Shown here piece by piece: positions 1-7,774 of a DNA stretch of 64,000 nucleotides (within the stretch, counting starts at the first letter, position 1; each line of letters begins with the position of its first letter). Location of the stretch: assembly GCF_001889025.1 (NCBI RefSeq), contig NZ_CP018154.1, forward strand, positions 1,726,501-1,790,500, given 5' to 3'. The stretch comes from Sphingorhabdus lutea. GTDB lineage: Bacteria; Pseudomonadota; Alphaproteobacteria; Sphingomonadales; Sphingomonadaceae. Position numbers and translations under genes: made by a program. The notes under the pieces are model-generated. The model saw only the letters and a list, made by a program, of their open reading frames with translations. It had not been told where the DNA came from and searched no databases.

Positions 1-747
1 AGTTAAAATGACTTGGCCATTTTTTAATGCTGCGACTGATTTTAAAATATTGGCAATGGCGGGCGCGGCCGTGCTGACCCCCGCAGCAATGATAAAGGGT
101 AAATTTTCATATTTTTTAAGCGAGATAGCCCAGCGGTCCAAAATAATATTGCGCCGCGCCGTAGCGGATAAAATATTATTTTCACGGCAATAATTGCCCC
201 AGCGCACATGCATGTCGAAAAATATACGAAATGATGCCTGCCAATGTTCCTGCAACTCTCCAATATTCTCACCAATATCGGATAATTTGGAAATGGGTAT
301 TTTTTCAACATCCAATAAATCGAAACTATCGGCCATTTTTTGTGCCAGTCGCATGGATTCCGATGCCGATAAATTGTCAAAACCAATATAGTTTTCATGT
401 TGCAGCCAATCCGCCAAAATCATCTGACGCTCCAACGCGCCAATCTCTCTGGGCAAAGAAATTTGCGTCCTGTCATCGTCTATAGGATCAAAAATTGACG
501 CCAATTGGTCATGTTTTTCCGCATCACCAATGGATATGCATTGCGGCATAAACAACCCATTTTCCGCATATTGCAGAAATGCATTGCTAAGCGCGGCGAC
601 CGCCCGATTATTGGGCAGGATAAGCAATCCCTTCGCCATTTGGGCCGGATCGGCGCCATATTTTTCGATGATATAACGCGCCAAACTGTCCGCAAAGCCC
701 ATATGGCTTGCAATGGAAAATATTTGCGGACGCTGTTTTTTACCCAT
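1..747 (-). CDS. addB: Double-strand break repair protein AddB, N-terminal part (cut by window edge)
   Basis: The minus-strand frame is open without a stop from the ATG at 747 to the window edge, giving the first 249 residues. It begins MGKKQRPQIFSIASHMGFAD and continues with a segment around LLILPNNRAVAALSNAF, then PQCISIGD. This matches the inactivated helicase-like N-terminus of alphaproteobacterial AddB, the partner of AddA in the ATP-dependent nuclease/helicase that resects double-strand breaks. The nuclease domain of AddB would lie beyond the left edge. The start overlaps the end of the upstream nucleotidyltransferase gene by 8 bp, so translation is probably coupled. The family call rests on these N-terminal features and on the well-known tsaE-amgK-murU-addB order; addA should follow outside the window. 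Confidence 0.8.
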   Translation of the reverse strand, partial: MGKKQRPQIFSIASHMGFADSLARYIIEKYGADPAQMAKGLLILPNNRAVAALSNAFLQYAENGLFMPQCISIGDAEKHDQLASIFDPIDDDRTQISLPREIGALERQMILADWLQHENYIGFDNLSASESMRLAQKMADSFDLLDVEKIPISKLSDIGENIGELQEHWQASFRIFFDMHVRWGNYCRENNILSATARRNIILDRWAISLKKYENLPFIIAAGVSTAAPAIANILKSVAALKNGQVILT

Positions 748-1513
748 TTACACTATCTTTTTTTAAATGCGCAAATGCAGGCATTTCTATTTTATTTTCA
801 CGCAAATATTCCTCGGTCTGCGCTATCGCCTCTGGCCGTCCAATGTCGAACCATTGACCGTTAAATATATGGGCATGAACGCGCCCATCCTCCATTGCTT
901 TATCCCACAGAATATTGGTTGAAAATGGTCCATTTGGTGCATTTTTCAACAAATTATGTGATATAATTTGAATGCCGCTAAATATATAGGGCGCATAATC
1001 ATCATCACCCCGGCGTGTTAAATTTTGTCCGTCCCAGTTAAAATCCCCACGGCCAATATGATTATGGGCATTTTCATGCGGCACCAACAATAATAATGCG
1101 TCCATGACGTCACCACGCCATAATTGTGCCATTTCCTGGAATATATTTTTATCCTTAGAAACCCATAAATTATCGCTATTTAAACAAAAAAATGGATCGC
1201 CCTGCAACATATGCTGCGCCTTTACCAAACCGCCGCCAGTTTCCATCAATGCATGACGTTCATCGGATATTTTAATATTAAATTGGTCATCCCAACCGCT
1301 CAAATGCTCCTCCATTTGATCGGCTAAATAATGCACATTGACGACAATATTTTTAACATCCCCTTGATGTAAAGCGGTTAAGACATGATCTATCAATGCG
1401 CCTCCAGCCAATTCAACCAATGGTTTTGGGCGATTATCGGTCAATGGGCGCATTCGCGTGCCAAGCCCCGCCGACATGACCATGGCGGTATCAATTTTTA
1501 CATTTCCGTTCAT
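740..1513 (-). CDS. murU: MurU-type nucleotidyltransferase (N-acetylmuramate-1-phosphate uridylyltransferase)
   Basis: A 257-residue sugar-1-phosphate nucleotidyltransferase. The N-terminal signature AGLGTRMRPLTDNRPKPLVE (about residues 15-34) is the nucleotide-binding loop with the catalytic Arg and Lys. NSDNLW near the middle supplies the metal-binding Asp. In the cell-wall recycling route of Pseudomonas and alphaproteobacteria, MurU turns MurNAc-1-phosphate into UDP-MurNAc, bypassing de novo synthesis and fosfomycin-sensitive MurA. The gene overlaps the kinase gene upstream by 4 bp (ATGA) and addB downstream by 8 bp. The pairing with an AmgK-like kinase supports MurU over other nucleotidyltransferases such as RmlA or GalU homologues, which are usually longer. 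Confidence 0.85.
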   Translation of the reverse strand: MNGNVKIDTAMVMSAGLGTRMRPLTDNRPKPLVELAGGALIDHVLTALHQGDVKNIVVNVHYLADQMEEHLSGWDDQFNIKISDERHALMETGGGLVKAQHMLQGDPFFCLNSDNLWVSKDKNIFQEMAQLWRGDVMDALLLLVPHENAHNHIGRGDFNWDGQNLTRRGDDDYAPYIFSGIQIISHNLLKNAPNGPFSTNILWDKAMEDGRVHAHIFNGQWFDIGRPEAIAQTEEYLRENKIEMPAFAHLKKDSVNG

Positions 1514-2508
1514 GACGCGCCCTTTATCATATCTTGCGCGCTAATATTCCGCACTGAATGTGGGATATATTTGTCAAACCATGCACGGACATCTTTCAAA
1601 GCTGGCTGGGCCAAATCCCGTTCCAATAAACGCCACATTCTTGGCAGGAACTCCAAATAATGCGCCTTGCCATCGCGCTGCCAAAGCCTGGTAAATATGC
1701 CGATAATTTTTATATTTCTTTGTGCCGCCAAAATGGCATAATGATCTTTAAATTCATCTGAGATATTGGCTTTATCAATATAATATTGCAGCATTTTTTG
1801 CTCCAGCTCCTCCGGAACATCGCGCCGTGCATCCTGTAATAAAGATAATAAATCATATGCCCTATGCCCCAAAAGGGCGTCTTGATAGTCAATTAAGCCA
1901 AAATCTCCCTCATCCACTATCATAATATTTTCGGCATGATAATCACGAAGCACGGTAACCGGCGATGATTGGGCAGATATAATCGGGGTTAATAGATTTT
2001 CCCAAATAACATGCAGTTCATCAATACCATTTATTATATTCATGGCCGGCATATACCAGCTTGAAAATAACATAATCTCCCGCATATATGCCGCCTTATC
2101 ATAAACGGGCACATTGGCGGGCGGCGCCTCTGCCAATCCTAATAATGTATCGACCGCTTTTTGATAGGTTGCTTCTTCATTGATGGCATCACCATCCTGC
2201 TCCAAATATTCCTTTATCCGAATATCACCGAAATCTTCTAACAAGATAAATCCAATTTCCGTATCACGGGCAAAAATTTTGGGCGCACGAAAGCCATTTT
2301 CAATTAAATAATCGGTCATGTTCAAAAATGGGCCGACATCTTCCTCTGGCGGCGGGGCAAACATCAACATTGCCCCACCATTTTGATCATGCGACACACG
2401 CATATATCTGCGAAATGATGCATCACCGGCCAAAGGAGAAATTTTTGCATTACCCCAGCCATGATTAGCCAAAAAATCTTCAACCATTTCTTGCAATTTT
2501 ACGTCCAC
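1510..2508 (-). CDS. amgK: AmgK-like cell-wall amino sugar kinase (aminoglycoside phosphotransferase fold)
   Basis: A 332-residue APH-fold kinase. The catalytic loop reads VLRDYHAENIMI, and the metal-binding Asp is in GLIDYQDALLG shortly after, as in choline/aminoglycoside kinases. AmgK phosphorylates the anomeric position of MurNAc (and GlcNAc) released from peptidoglycan turnover and passes the product to MurU, whose gene follows with a 4-bp overlap. The first possible start is GTG at 2508, overlapping tsaE by 10 bp; an in-frame ATG at 2484 with a weak GCAAGAA ahead of it is an alternative. Substrate is inferred from the murU partnership; the fold call is firm. Confidence 0.83.
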   Translation of the reverse strand: MDVKLQEMVEDFLANHGWGNAKISPLAGDASFRRYMRVSHDQNGGAMLMFAPPPEEDVGPFLNMTDYLIENGFRAPKIFARDTEIGFILLEDFGDIRIKEYLEQDGDAINEEATYQKAVDTLLGLAEAPPANVPVYDKAAYMREIMLFSSWYMPAMNIINGIDELHVIWENLLTPIISAQSSPVTVLRDYHAENIMIVDEGDFGLIDYQDALLGHRAYDLLSLLQDARRDVPEELEQKMLQYYIDKANISDEFKDHYAILAAQRNIKIIGIFTRLWQRDGKAHYLEFLPRMWRLLERDLAQPALKDVRAWFDKYIPHSVRNISAQDMIKGAS

Positions 2509-2987
2509 CTATTCACCCAATCGCTACCTAAATTTATCTTTAACTTTCGTGGCGATACATCATTGTCATTTTGTGACAAATCATTTTCGCTATCATCAAT
2601 TTTTTCAATATTTATTTCAATATATTGCGCCATATTATGTTCAACATAATCTCCGGCCCATTCAATTATTGCCGCCCCATCATTTAACATGTCAAAAATG
2701 CCCAACTCCTCTATTTCCATGGCGTCATTTAACCGATAAAAATCGGCATGGGCCAGAGGAAGTCTTAACTCTGGCGGCTCATAATAATGCACGATGGAAT
2801 AGCTGGGGCTGGAAATATCATGCTGATACCCCAATGCCGCGATGATGGATTGTGCAAAGGTGGTTTTACCCGCGCCCAAATTACCGTTTAATGCAATGAC
2901 GTCACCCACCCTGATTAAGGATGCAATTTTGACGCCAAATTGCTGCATTTCGGAAATATTGGCAATATTTAGAGTGAATTGATGCAT
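2499..2987 (-). CDS. tsaE: tRNA threonylcarbamoyladenosine biosynthesis ATPase TsaE
   Basis: A 162-residue P-loop ATPase. Walker A is GNLGAGKTTFAQ, followed by the family blocks SSPSYSIVHYYE, HADFYRL and IIEWAGDYVE. TsaE works with TsaB and TsaD to place threonylcarbamoyl on A37 of ANN-decoding tRNAs. An acidic tail of about 25 residues (KIDDSENDLSQNDND) makes it slightly longer than the usual 150. The ATG directly abuts the TAA of divL with no gap, and its 3' end overlaps the kinase gene, so it sits inside a translationally coupled run. Confidence 0.95.
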   Translation of the reverse strand: MHQFTLNIANISEMQQFGVKIASLIRVGDVIALNGNLGAGKTTFAQSIIAALGYQHDISSPSYSIVHYYEPPELRLPLAHADFYRLNDAMEIEELGIFDMLNDGAAIIEWAGDYVEHNMAQYIEINIEKIDDSENDLSQNDNDVSPRKLKINLGSDWVNRWT

Positions 2988-5399
2988 TTATGATTGCTTA
3001 TTCTTTGGCAGGCTGATCGAAAAAACCGTCCCCCTACCCAATTCAGATTTTACCGATATTTTACCGCCATGCAGTTCAATTAATTGTTTTGCCAATGGCA
3101 GGCCAAGGCCGCCTTTTCTTTGGCCATTACTTTGGCCATTACTTTGGCCATTTTTCGCTTTATGGGCGGACATATTCATGTCATTGCTGGGCATTTTTAC
3201 GGAATCAAATGCCACAGCCTGCGCCGCCATGCTCATCCCAGGACCATTATCGCCAACCTCCACCAACACATTATTTGCCATAAATTTACTGCTTATAATA
3301 ATATCTGAATTTTCGGATATATGCTGAACGGCATTACCGATTAATTGGTCAAAAACCTGTCTCAATCGTTCCGCATCTCCCTTTATCTTCAATGGCTGCT
3401 GCGACGCATTATATTGTAAATTAAGCGATTTTTCCTTTGCCTGCTTGCTATAATTGGCCATAGAAGCGCCGATAATGTCGTGCAGATCAATATCCTTATA
3501 TTCAATTGGCAATGCGCCGGCCTGACTTTGGCTAAAATCAAGGACCATGTTAATTTGATCCGTCAATCGGCCTGCTGATTCAATAATGGCAGCGACATAT
3601 TCCTTACCCGTATCGGTTAAGTCACCCGCCACGCCCGCATTTAACAATTCGGCAAATCCAGCAATTGATGTAAGCGGCGTTCTAAATTCATAACTCATAT
3701 TGGCCAAAAACTGGCTCTTGACCTTGTCCGCCTCTGACAATGCGGCGTTGCGTTCGGTCAATGCATGTTCGATTTGTATGCTATCACTAATATCAATCAT
3801 CACCATCAATGAACTCCCATCGGGTAAGGGCATGGTAGCCATCTGGAACATTCGTTTATCGGCAAATTCAATTCTGGTTTTCTTTTGCTGCCTATGCACG
3901 GTGGATGCGCGGATAATCTCCCCAATAATTGATATTTGCGATGATTTACGTAGGCTGCGCCCCATATGCTGCAACATTTCATCAATGCGCGGATGCGACG
4001 CCAAAATCTGCTCTTCTACGCCCCAAATTTCGGCAAATTGACGGTTCCATATATTTAATTTACCATCCGTGCCGAATACTGCCACAGCTTCAAATAAATT
4101 ATCAAATGTTGCGGTTCGTGCTCGCAACAATGTATCGCGCGCTTTGGATAATTGGGCCTGTTCGGTTCGGTCTTCAAAAATTAAAATCAAACCGCCATCA
4201 GGCACGGGCTGCGCCAATGTGCGAAGATGTAGTCCATCTTGCAGCAACCAATGCTCCTCTTCTGGCTCTGGCGCTTGAAACCATTTACGTTTTTGCGCCC
4301 GCCATTCGGGAAAATCGCGAACCTCGGGTATGCGTCCCGCCTCGCGCATTTTGTCCAAAACCCTGTCAAATTCTGGACCATCGGCCAGCCATTGGGCACG
4401 GATGGAAAAAATTCTAAGAAATGGTAAATTGGCAAATTTCAATATCCCATTGCCGTCAAATTGGGCAACCGCCGCCGACATATTGTCCAATAATTCGCGC
4501 TGTGCCTCTGAAAAACGGCGAAATTCGGATTGAGATTCTGCCAAATTATGCACATCAATGGCAAAGCCGGCAACTCCAACATCGCCCAATGGAACATCAT
4601 AAGCCTCCACCTGGCGGCGCGCCCCATATATGGTGGTTGGCAAAGTGCGCTTTACCATTTCGTTCATTTCCATCGCGCGGGCGGCCGCCGCGACGGCATT
4701 TTCGCCCTTAAATGGTTCAACTAATTCTATATCTTGTTCAATAACCTGCTGCGCGTTTTTGGCACCAACTGCCTTTACATAAGCTTCATTAACAAATGTC
4801 AGGTTAAATTGTTTATCGCGGTGCCATGCGGCAATGGGGGCAGCCTCTATAATCCCTGCTAAGGCGCGAAACGCCGCCTTTGCATTATTGGCATCATCTT
4901 GTAATTTTTCAATCTGGCTGGCGCTTTCGGTTGCATCAAATAACCATAGCAAGGCAGCACCATTGGGGTAAATTTGTGAATCGGCAATGTTGCCGCGTAT
5001 CATAAATCGCCGCTCACTTCCGCTAACCTTAATTATTTGGGAAAAACTGGCCGCTGTTTTTTGCGCCAAATTTATATTGCTGGCCAATTGAGATAATATA
5101 TCGGTTGCAATACCTTCTTTACCATCAAATGCCAAATCCGCAATTTTTTCAATTTTCCGGTCAAGCCCCAGCCAGCGGGCAAGACGATCCGGTGCCTCCA
5201 AATTTCCACCAACCTTGACAATGATGGGAATGGCAGGTGCGCTATCCAATAATTTTGAAAATCTGGCCGTTTTTAACAAGCTATTTCGTGCTCTTTTACG
5301 AAGCGCAATCGCATCCCAAATATAAAATGCCGAAAATAAAGTCCATGCCGCCAAGATGAAGCCGATGGCAATATTGCTTATATCGCTCCCCTCACCCAT
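2988..5399 (-). CDS. divL: DivL-like multi-PAS sensor kinase with tyrosine in the H-box
   Basis: An 803-residue protein: one N-terminal membrane segment (about residues 9-29), several PAS-like regions (roughly 170-540), a dimerisation/phosphoacceptor domain and an HATPase domain. The H-box reads NMSYEFRTPLTSI, with Tyr570 (codon 3690-3692) where histidine kinases carry His. This substitution is the hallmark of Caulobacter DivL, a regulator of CckA in the CtrA phosphorelay. The ATPase domain keeps an N-box (QLIGNAVQHI), G1 (VGDNGPGMS) and G2 (KGGLGLPLAK). The position beside tsaE is also shared with Caulobacter. The ATP lid holds a short NGQS repeat (see repeat entry). No good ribosome-binding site precedes the ATG. 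It is a probable polar scaffold that modulates CckA rather than an ordinary kinase. Confidence 0.88.
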   Translation of the reverse strand: MGEGSDISNIAIGFILAAWTLFSAFYIWDAIALRKRARNSLLKTARFSKLLDSAPAIPIIVKVGGNLEAPDRLARWLGLDRKIEKIADLAFDGKEGIATDILSQLASNINLAQKTAASFSQIIKVSGSERRFMIRGNIADSQIYPNGAALLWLFDATESASQIEKLQDDANNAKAAFRALAGIIEAAPIAAWHRDKQFNLTFVNEAYVKAVGAKNAQQVIEQDIELVEPFKGENAVAAAARAMEMNEMVKRTLPTTIYGARRQVEAYDVPLGDVGVAGFAIDVHNLAESQSEFRRFSEAQRELLDNMSAAVAQFDGNGILKFANLPFLRIFSIRAQWLADGPEFDRVLDKMREAGRIPEVRDFPEWRAQKRKWFQAPEPEEEHWLLQDGLHLRTLAQPVPDGGLILIFEDRTEQAQLSKARDTLLRARTATFDNLFEAVAVFGTDGKLNIWNRQFAEIWGVEEQILASHPRIDEMLQHMGRSLRKSSQISIIGEIIRASTVHRQQKKTRIEFADKRMFQMATMPLPDGSSLMVMIDISDSIQIEHALTERNAALSEADKVKSQFLANMSYEFRTPLTSIAGFAELLNAGVAGDLTDTGKEYVAAIIESAGRLTDQINMVLDFSQSQAGALPIEYKDIDLHDIIGASMANYSKQAKEKSLNLQYNASQQPLKIKGDAERLRQVFDQLIGNAVQHISENSDIIISSKFMANNVLVEVGDNGPGMSMAAQAVAFDSVKMPSNDMNMSAHKAKNGQSNGQSNGQRKGGLGLPLAKQLIELHGGKISVKSELGRGTVFSISLPKNKQS
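3119..3151. repeat. 12-bp in-frame tandem repeat inside divL ATP lid
   Basis: The unit TTTGGCCATTAC occurs twice in full (3119-3130, 3131-3142), followed by nine bases of a third copy. On the minus strand it encodes NGQSNGQSNGQ, about residues 750-760, between the G1 and G2 boxes of the ATPase domain. The copies are identical, which suggests recent slippage. Confidence 0.9.
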
Positions 5400-5494
5400 A
5401 AAAAATTCGGCCCTTTCTTTCGCACATCATATTATCGCTATACTAGTTTGAGGTATAATGAAAAGCTAGAATGCATATAGTTCCCCACATGCAT

Positions 5495-5532
5495 AAAAAA
5501 GCCCCCTTCTTATAAATAAATAAGAAGGAGGC
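5495..5532 (-). terminator. Intrinsic terminator of ahcY
   Basis: A 12-bp stem with one mismatch (5501-5512 with 5521-5532) and an 8-nt loop. Read on the minus strand it is followed by six T residues (5500-5495). It lies 22 bp beyond the ahcY stop and before divL, so it separates ahcY from the divL-addB run. The divL start lies about 95 bp further on, and a divL promoter should be in that stretch. Confidence 0.8.
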
Positions 5533-5554
5533 TGATTTAAATGAAATATCGTGA

Positions 5555-6964
5555 TTAGTAGCGATAATGATCGGGCTTAAACGGACCTTCTGGTGTCACA
5601 CCAATATAGCTTGCCTGCTTCTCGCTTAAAGTGGTCAATTTTACACCCAATTTTTCAAGATGTAATGCAGCCACTTTTTCATCCAAATGCTTTGGCAAAA
5701 CATAAACTTGATTTTCATATTGCTCTGGACGGAGGAACAACTCAATTTGTGCCAAAACTTGGTTGGTAAAGCTGCTCGACATAACAAAGCTTGGATGACC
5801 AGTGGCGCAGCCTAAATTGACCAGACGCCCTTTGGCAAGCAGTATAATCTTTTTACCATCGGCAAATTCAACCTCATCCACTTGAGGTTTAATTTCGCTC
5901 CATTTCATGTTGGAAAGCGCCCCAACCTGAATTTCGCTGTCAAAATGGCCAATATTGCAGACAATGGCGCGGTCTTTCATCGCGCGCATGTGATCAACGG
6001 TAATAACATCAACATTACCCGTGGCGGTGCAGAAAATATCTGCGCGAGGAGCAGCTTCCTCCATTGTGACAACTTCATAACCTTCCATTGCAGCCTGCAA
6101 TGCGCAAATTGGATCAGCTTCGGTCACCAAAACACGGGCGCCGCCCTGACGTAATGATGCAGCAGATCCCTTGCCCACATCGCCAAAGCCAGCAACACAG
6201 GCAATTTTACCAGCCAACATCACATCGGTTGCGCGGCGGATGGCATCAACCAAACTTTCGCGGCAGCCATATAGATTGTCGAATTTCGATTTGGTCACAC
6301 TGTCGTTCACGTTAATCGCAGGGAATGGCAATTTGCCAACCTTTGCCAATTCATAAAGACGGTGGACGCCAGTAGTTGTTTCTTCCGAAACCCCTTTAAT
6401 CGCAGCAACGGTTTTAGTGAGATAGCCGGGATTCTCGGCAAGAAATTTTTTCAACACCTTGGCAAAGGCAACTTCTTCTTCATTATCAGGAGTGAATAGC
6501 TCCTCGCCTGCCTCAACCCGTGCGCCCCATAATGCAAACATGGTGGCATCACCGCCATCATCCAAAATCATATTACATGGTGTGTCGCCCCATGAGAAAA
6601 TACGCGCCACATATTCCCAATATTCATCCAAAGTTTCGCCTTTAATGGCGAATACAGGAATACCTTTATCCGCCATTGCCGCCGCTGCATGATCCTGTGT
6701 TGAGAAAATATTGCAACTTGCCCAGCGTACTTCCGCGCCCAATGCAACCAATGTGTCGATTAAAACGGCAGTTTGAATGGTCATATGTAAAGAGCCGGTA
6801 ATACGCGCCCCTTTTAACGGCTGTGCTTCGCCAAATTCTTTACGCAGCGCCATCAATCCTGGCATTTCGGTTTCGGCAATTTCAATTTCTTTATGCCCAA
6901 AATCTGCCAATTTTATATCTTTAATGACATAATCATGTTCGCTATTCACTATACCGCTTGTCAC
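5555..6964 (-). CDS. ahcY: S-adenosylhomocysteine hydrolase (adenosylhomocysteinase)
   Basis: A 469-residue enzyme that splits S-adenosylhomocysteine into adenosine and homocysteine in the activated methyl cycle. Visible family blocks: [20 protein letters not shown], the substrate region [11 protein letters not shown], the NAD-binding loop [19 protein letters not shown], the [10 protein letters not shown] block, and the C-terminal KPDHYRY ending typical of the family. The length fits alphaproteobacterial enzymes, which carry an insert relative to short forms. Translation starts at GTG (6964) behind AGGAGT at 6971-6976. A compact hairpin lies just upstream in the leader, and a terminator follows the gene, so it is monocistronic. 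Confidence 0.97.
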   Translation of the reverse strand: MTSGIVNSEHDYVIKDIKLADFGHKEIEIAETEMPGLMALRKEFGEAQPLKGARITGSLHMTIQTAVLIDTLVALGAEVRWASCNIFSTQDHAAAAMADKGIPVFAIKGETLDEYWEYVARIFSWGDTPCNMILDDGGDATMFALWGARVEAGEELFTPDNEEEVAFAKVLKKFLAENPGYLTKTVAAIKGVSEETTTGVHRLYELAKVGKLPFPAINVNDSVTKSKFDNLYGCRESLVDAIRRATDVMLAGKIACVAGFGDVGKGSAASLRQGGARVLVTEADPICALQAAMEGYEVVTMEEAAPRADIFCTATGNVDVITVDHMRAMKDRAIVCNIGHFDSEIQVGALSNMKWSEIKPQVDEVEFADGKKIILLAKGRLVNLGCATGHPSFVMSSSFTNQVLAQIELFLRPEQYENQVYVLPKHLDEKVAALHLEKLGVKLTTLSEKQASYIGVTPEGPFKPDHYRY

Positions 6965-6987
6965 TTTTTAACTCCTGATAAAATATA

Positions 6988-7009
6988 AGGGCGACTAAAT
7001 TGCCGCCCT
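6988..7009 (-). promoter_or_regulatory. GC-rich hairpin in the ahcY 5' leader
   Basis: An 8-bp stem (6988-6995 with 7002-7009, one G-U pair in RNA) closes a 6-nt loop. It sits 12 nt upstream of the ahcY Shine-Dalgarno, in an otherwise very AT-rich region, and is followed by a U-rich stretch on the transcript. It could act as an attenuator or an RNA-stability element. The sequence does not show me the conserved core of a known SAH or SAM riboswitch. Confidence 0.45.
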
Positions 7010-7117
7010 CTTTATGCCTGCTCTTTACCCATTGACGCTTCCAAATGCAAATATAAAGAAAAGTTTATATGATTTAATAAAATAAAATTAAACCTTATTT
7101 CATTTGCCACTTGTTCC

Positions 7118-7131
7118 GATGAATATTCATC
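7118..7131. promoter_or_regulatory. Perfect 14-bp palindrome upstream of peroxiredoxin gene
   Basis: GATGAATATTCATC is a perfect palindrome about 45 bp before the peroxiredoxin ATG, in the divergent ahcY/peroxiredoxin intergenic region. Position and symmetry fit a dimeric regulator's operator, but AT-rich palindromes also arise by chance. No regulator gene is adjacent. Confidence 0.3.
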
Positions 7132-7175
7132 ATAATATATAGGCATATCAGCATTCATATTATGGAAGGAAGAAA

Positions 7176-7655
7176 ATGGTTATTTCAGTTGGCGATAAAA
7201 TCGCAGAGGTCGCATTAACAAAAGTTACAAGCGAGGGCCCTGCAAAAATTAACTCAAATGAATATTTTGCCGGTAAAACTGTGGCATTATTCTCCGTCCC
7301 TGGCGCATTCACGCCCACATGTTCGGCAAAACATTTACCCGGTTTTGTTAGCAAAGCCGCAGAATTAAAAGCAAAAGGCGTTGATGAAATTGCCTGCACC
7401 GCAGTTAATGACGCCTTTGTGATGGGTGAATGGAATAAATTAACCGGATCGGAAGATATTATCATGCTTGCCGATGGCAATGGTGATTTTGTGGAATCTT
7501 TGGGCCTGACAATGGATGCATCTGCATTTGGCATGGGCAAAAGGGGACAGCGTTTCTCAATGCTGGTCAAAGACGGCGCCGTCACCCATTTATTTGTCGA
7601 AGCGCCCGGTGATTTTAATGTCAGTTCAGCAGAATATATGTTGGAGCAGATTTAA
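7176..7655 (+). CDS. Peroxiredoxin, Prx5 (glutaredoxin-dependent) type
   Basis: A 159-residue thiol peroxidase that reduces hydrogen peroxide and alkyl hydroperoxides. The motif SVPGAFTPTCSAKHLPGF contains the peroxidatic Cys49 in the P-x-x-x-T-x-x-C context. CTAVNDAFVMGEW and FGMGKRGQRFSMLVKDG are further Prx5 blocks. There is no fused glutaredoxin domain. A strong ribosome site (GGAAGGAAGA) ends six bases or so before the ATG. The gene is followed by its own terminator, so it is transcribed alone, divergently from ahcY. Confidence 0.93.
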   Translation: MVISVGDKIAEVALTKVTSEGPAKINSNEYFAGKTVALFSVPGAFTPTCSAKHLPGFVSKAAELKAKGVDEIACTAVNDAFVMGEWNKLTGSEDIIMLADGNGDFVESLGLTMDASAFGMGKRGQRFSMLVKDGAVTHLFVEAPGDFNVSSAEYMLEQI

Positions 7656-7689
7656 TCTGTCACAATATAATATTATAATGATTAAATAT

Positions 7690-7722
7690 GGGCCGTGATA
7701 ATTTTTTGCGGCCCTATTTTTT
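7690..7722 (+). terminator. Intrinsic terminator after peroxiredoxin gene
   Basis: A GGGCCG / CGGCCC stem (7690-7695 with 7709-7714) is followed by TATTTTTT, 35 bp past the stop codon. Confidence 0.7.
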
Positions 7723-7774
7723 GAAAAAAGAAATTTCATCTTGATAAAGAGTGCAAATTGGTGAATAAATTTTC

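Noticed and set aside
3929..4417. A 162-residue plus-strand frame inside divL
   Set aside because: Lies wholly antisense to PAS-coding sequence, with Cys/His/Pro-rich translation typical of a shadow frame.
6965..7175. Known SAH or SAM riboswitch before ahcY
   Set aside because: Only one simple hairpin is visible; the conserved cores of described SAH or SAM classes are not recognised by eye.
7160..7585. A 141-residue minus-strand reading frame opposite the peroxiredoxin gene
   Set aside because: It mirrors the peroxiredoxin gene, has no family motifs and no ribosome site; treated as a shadow.
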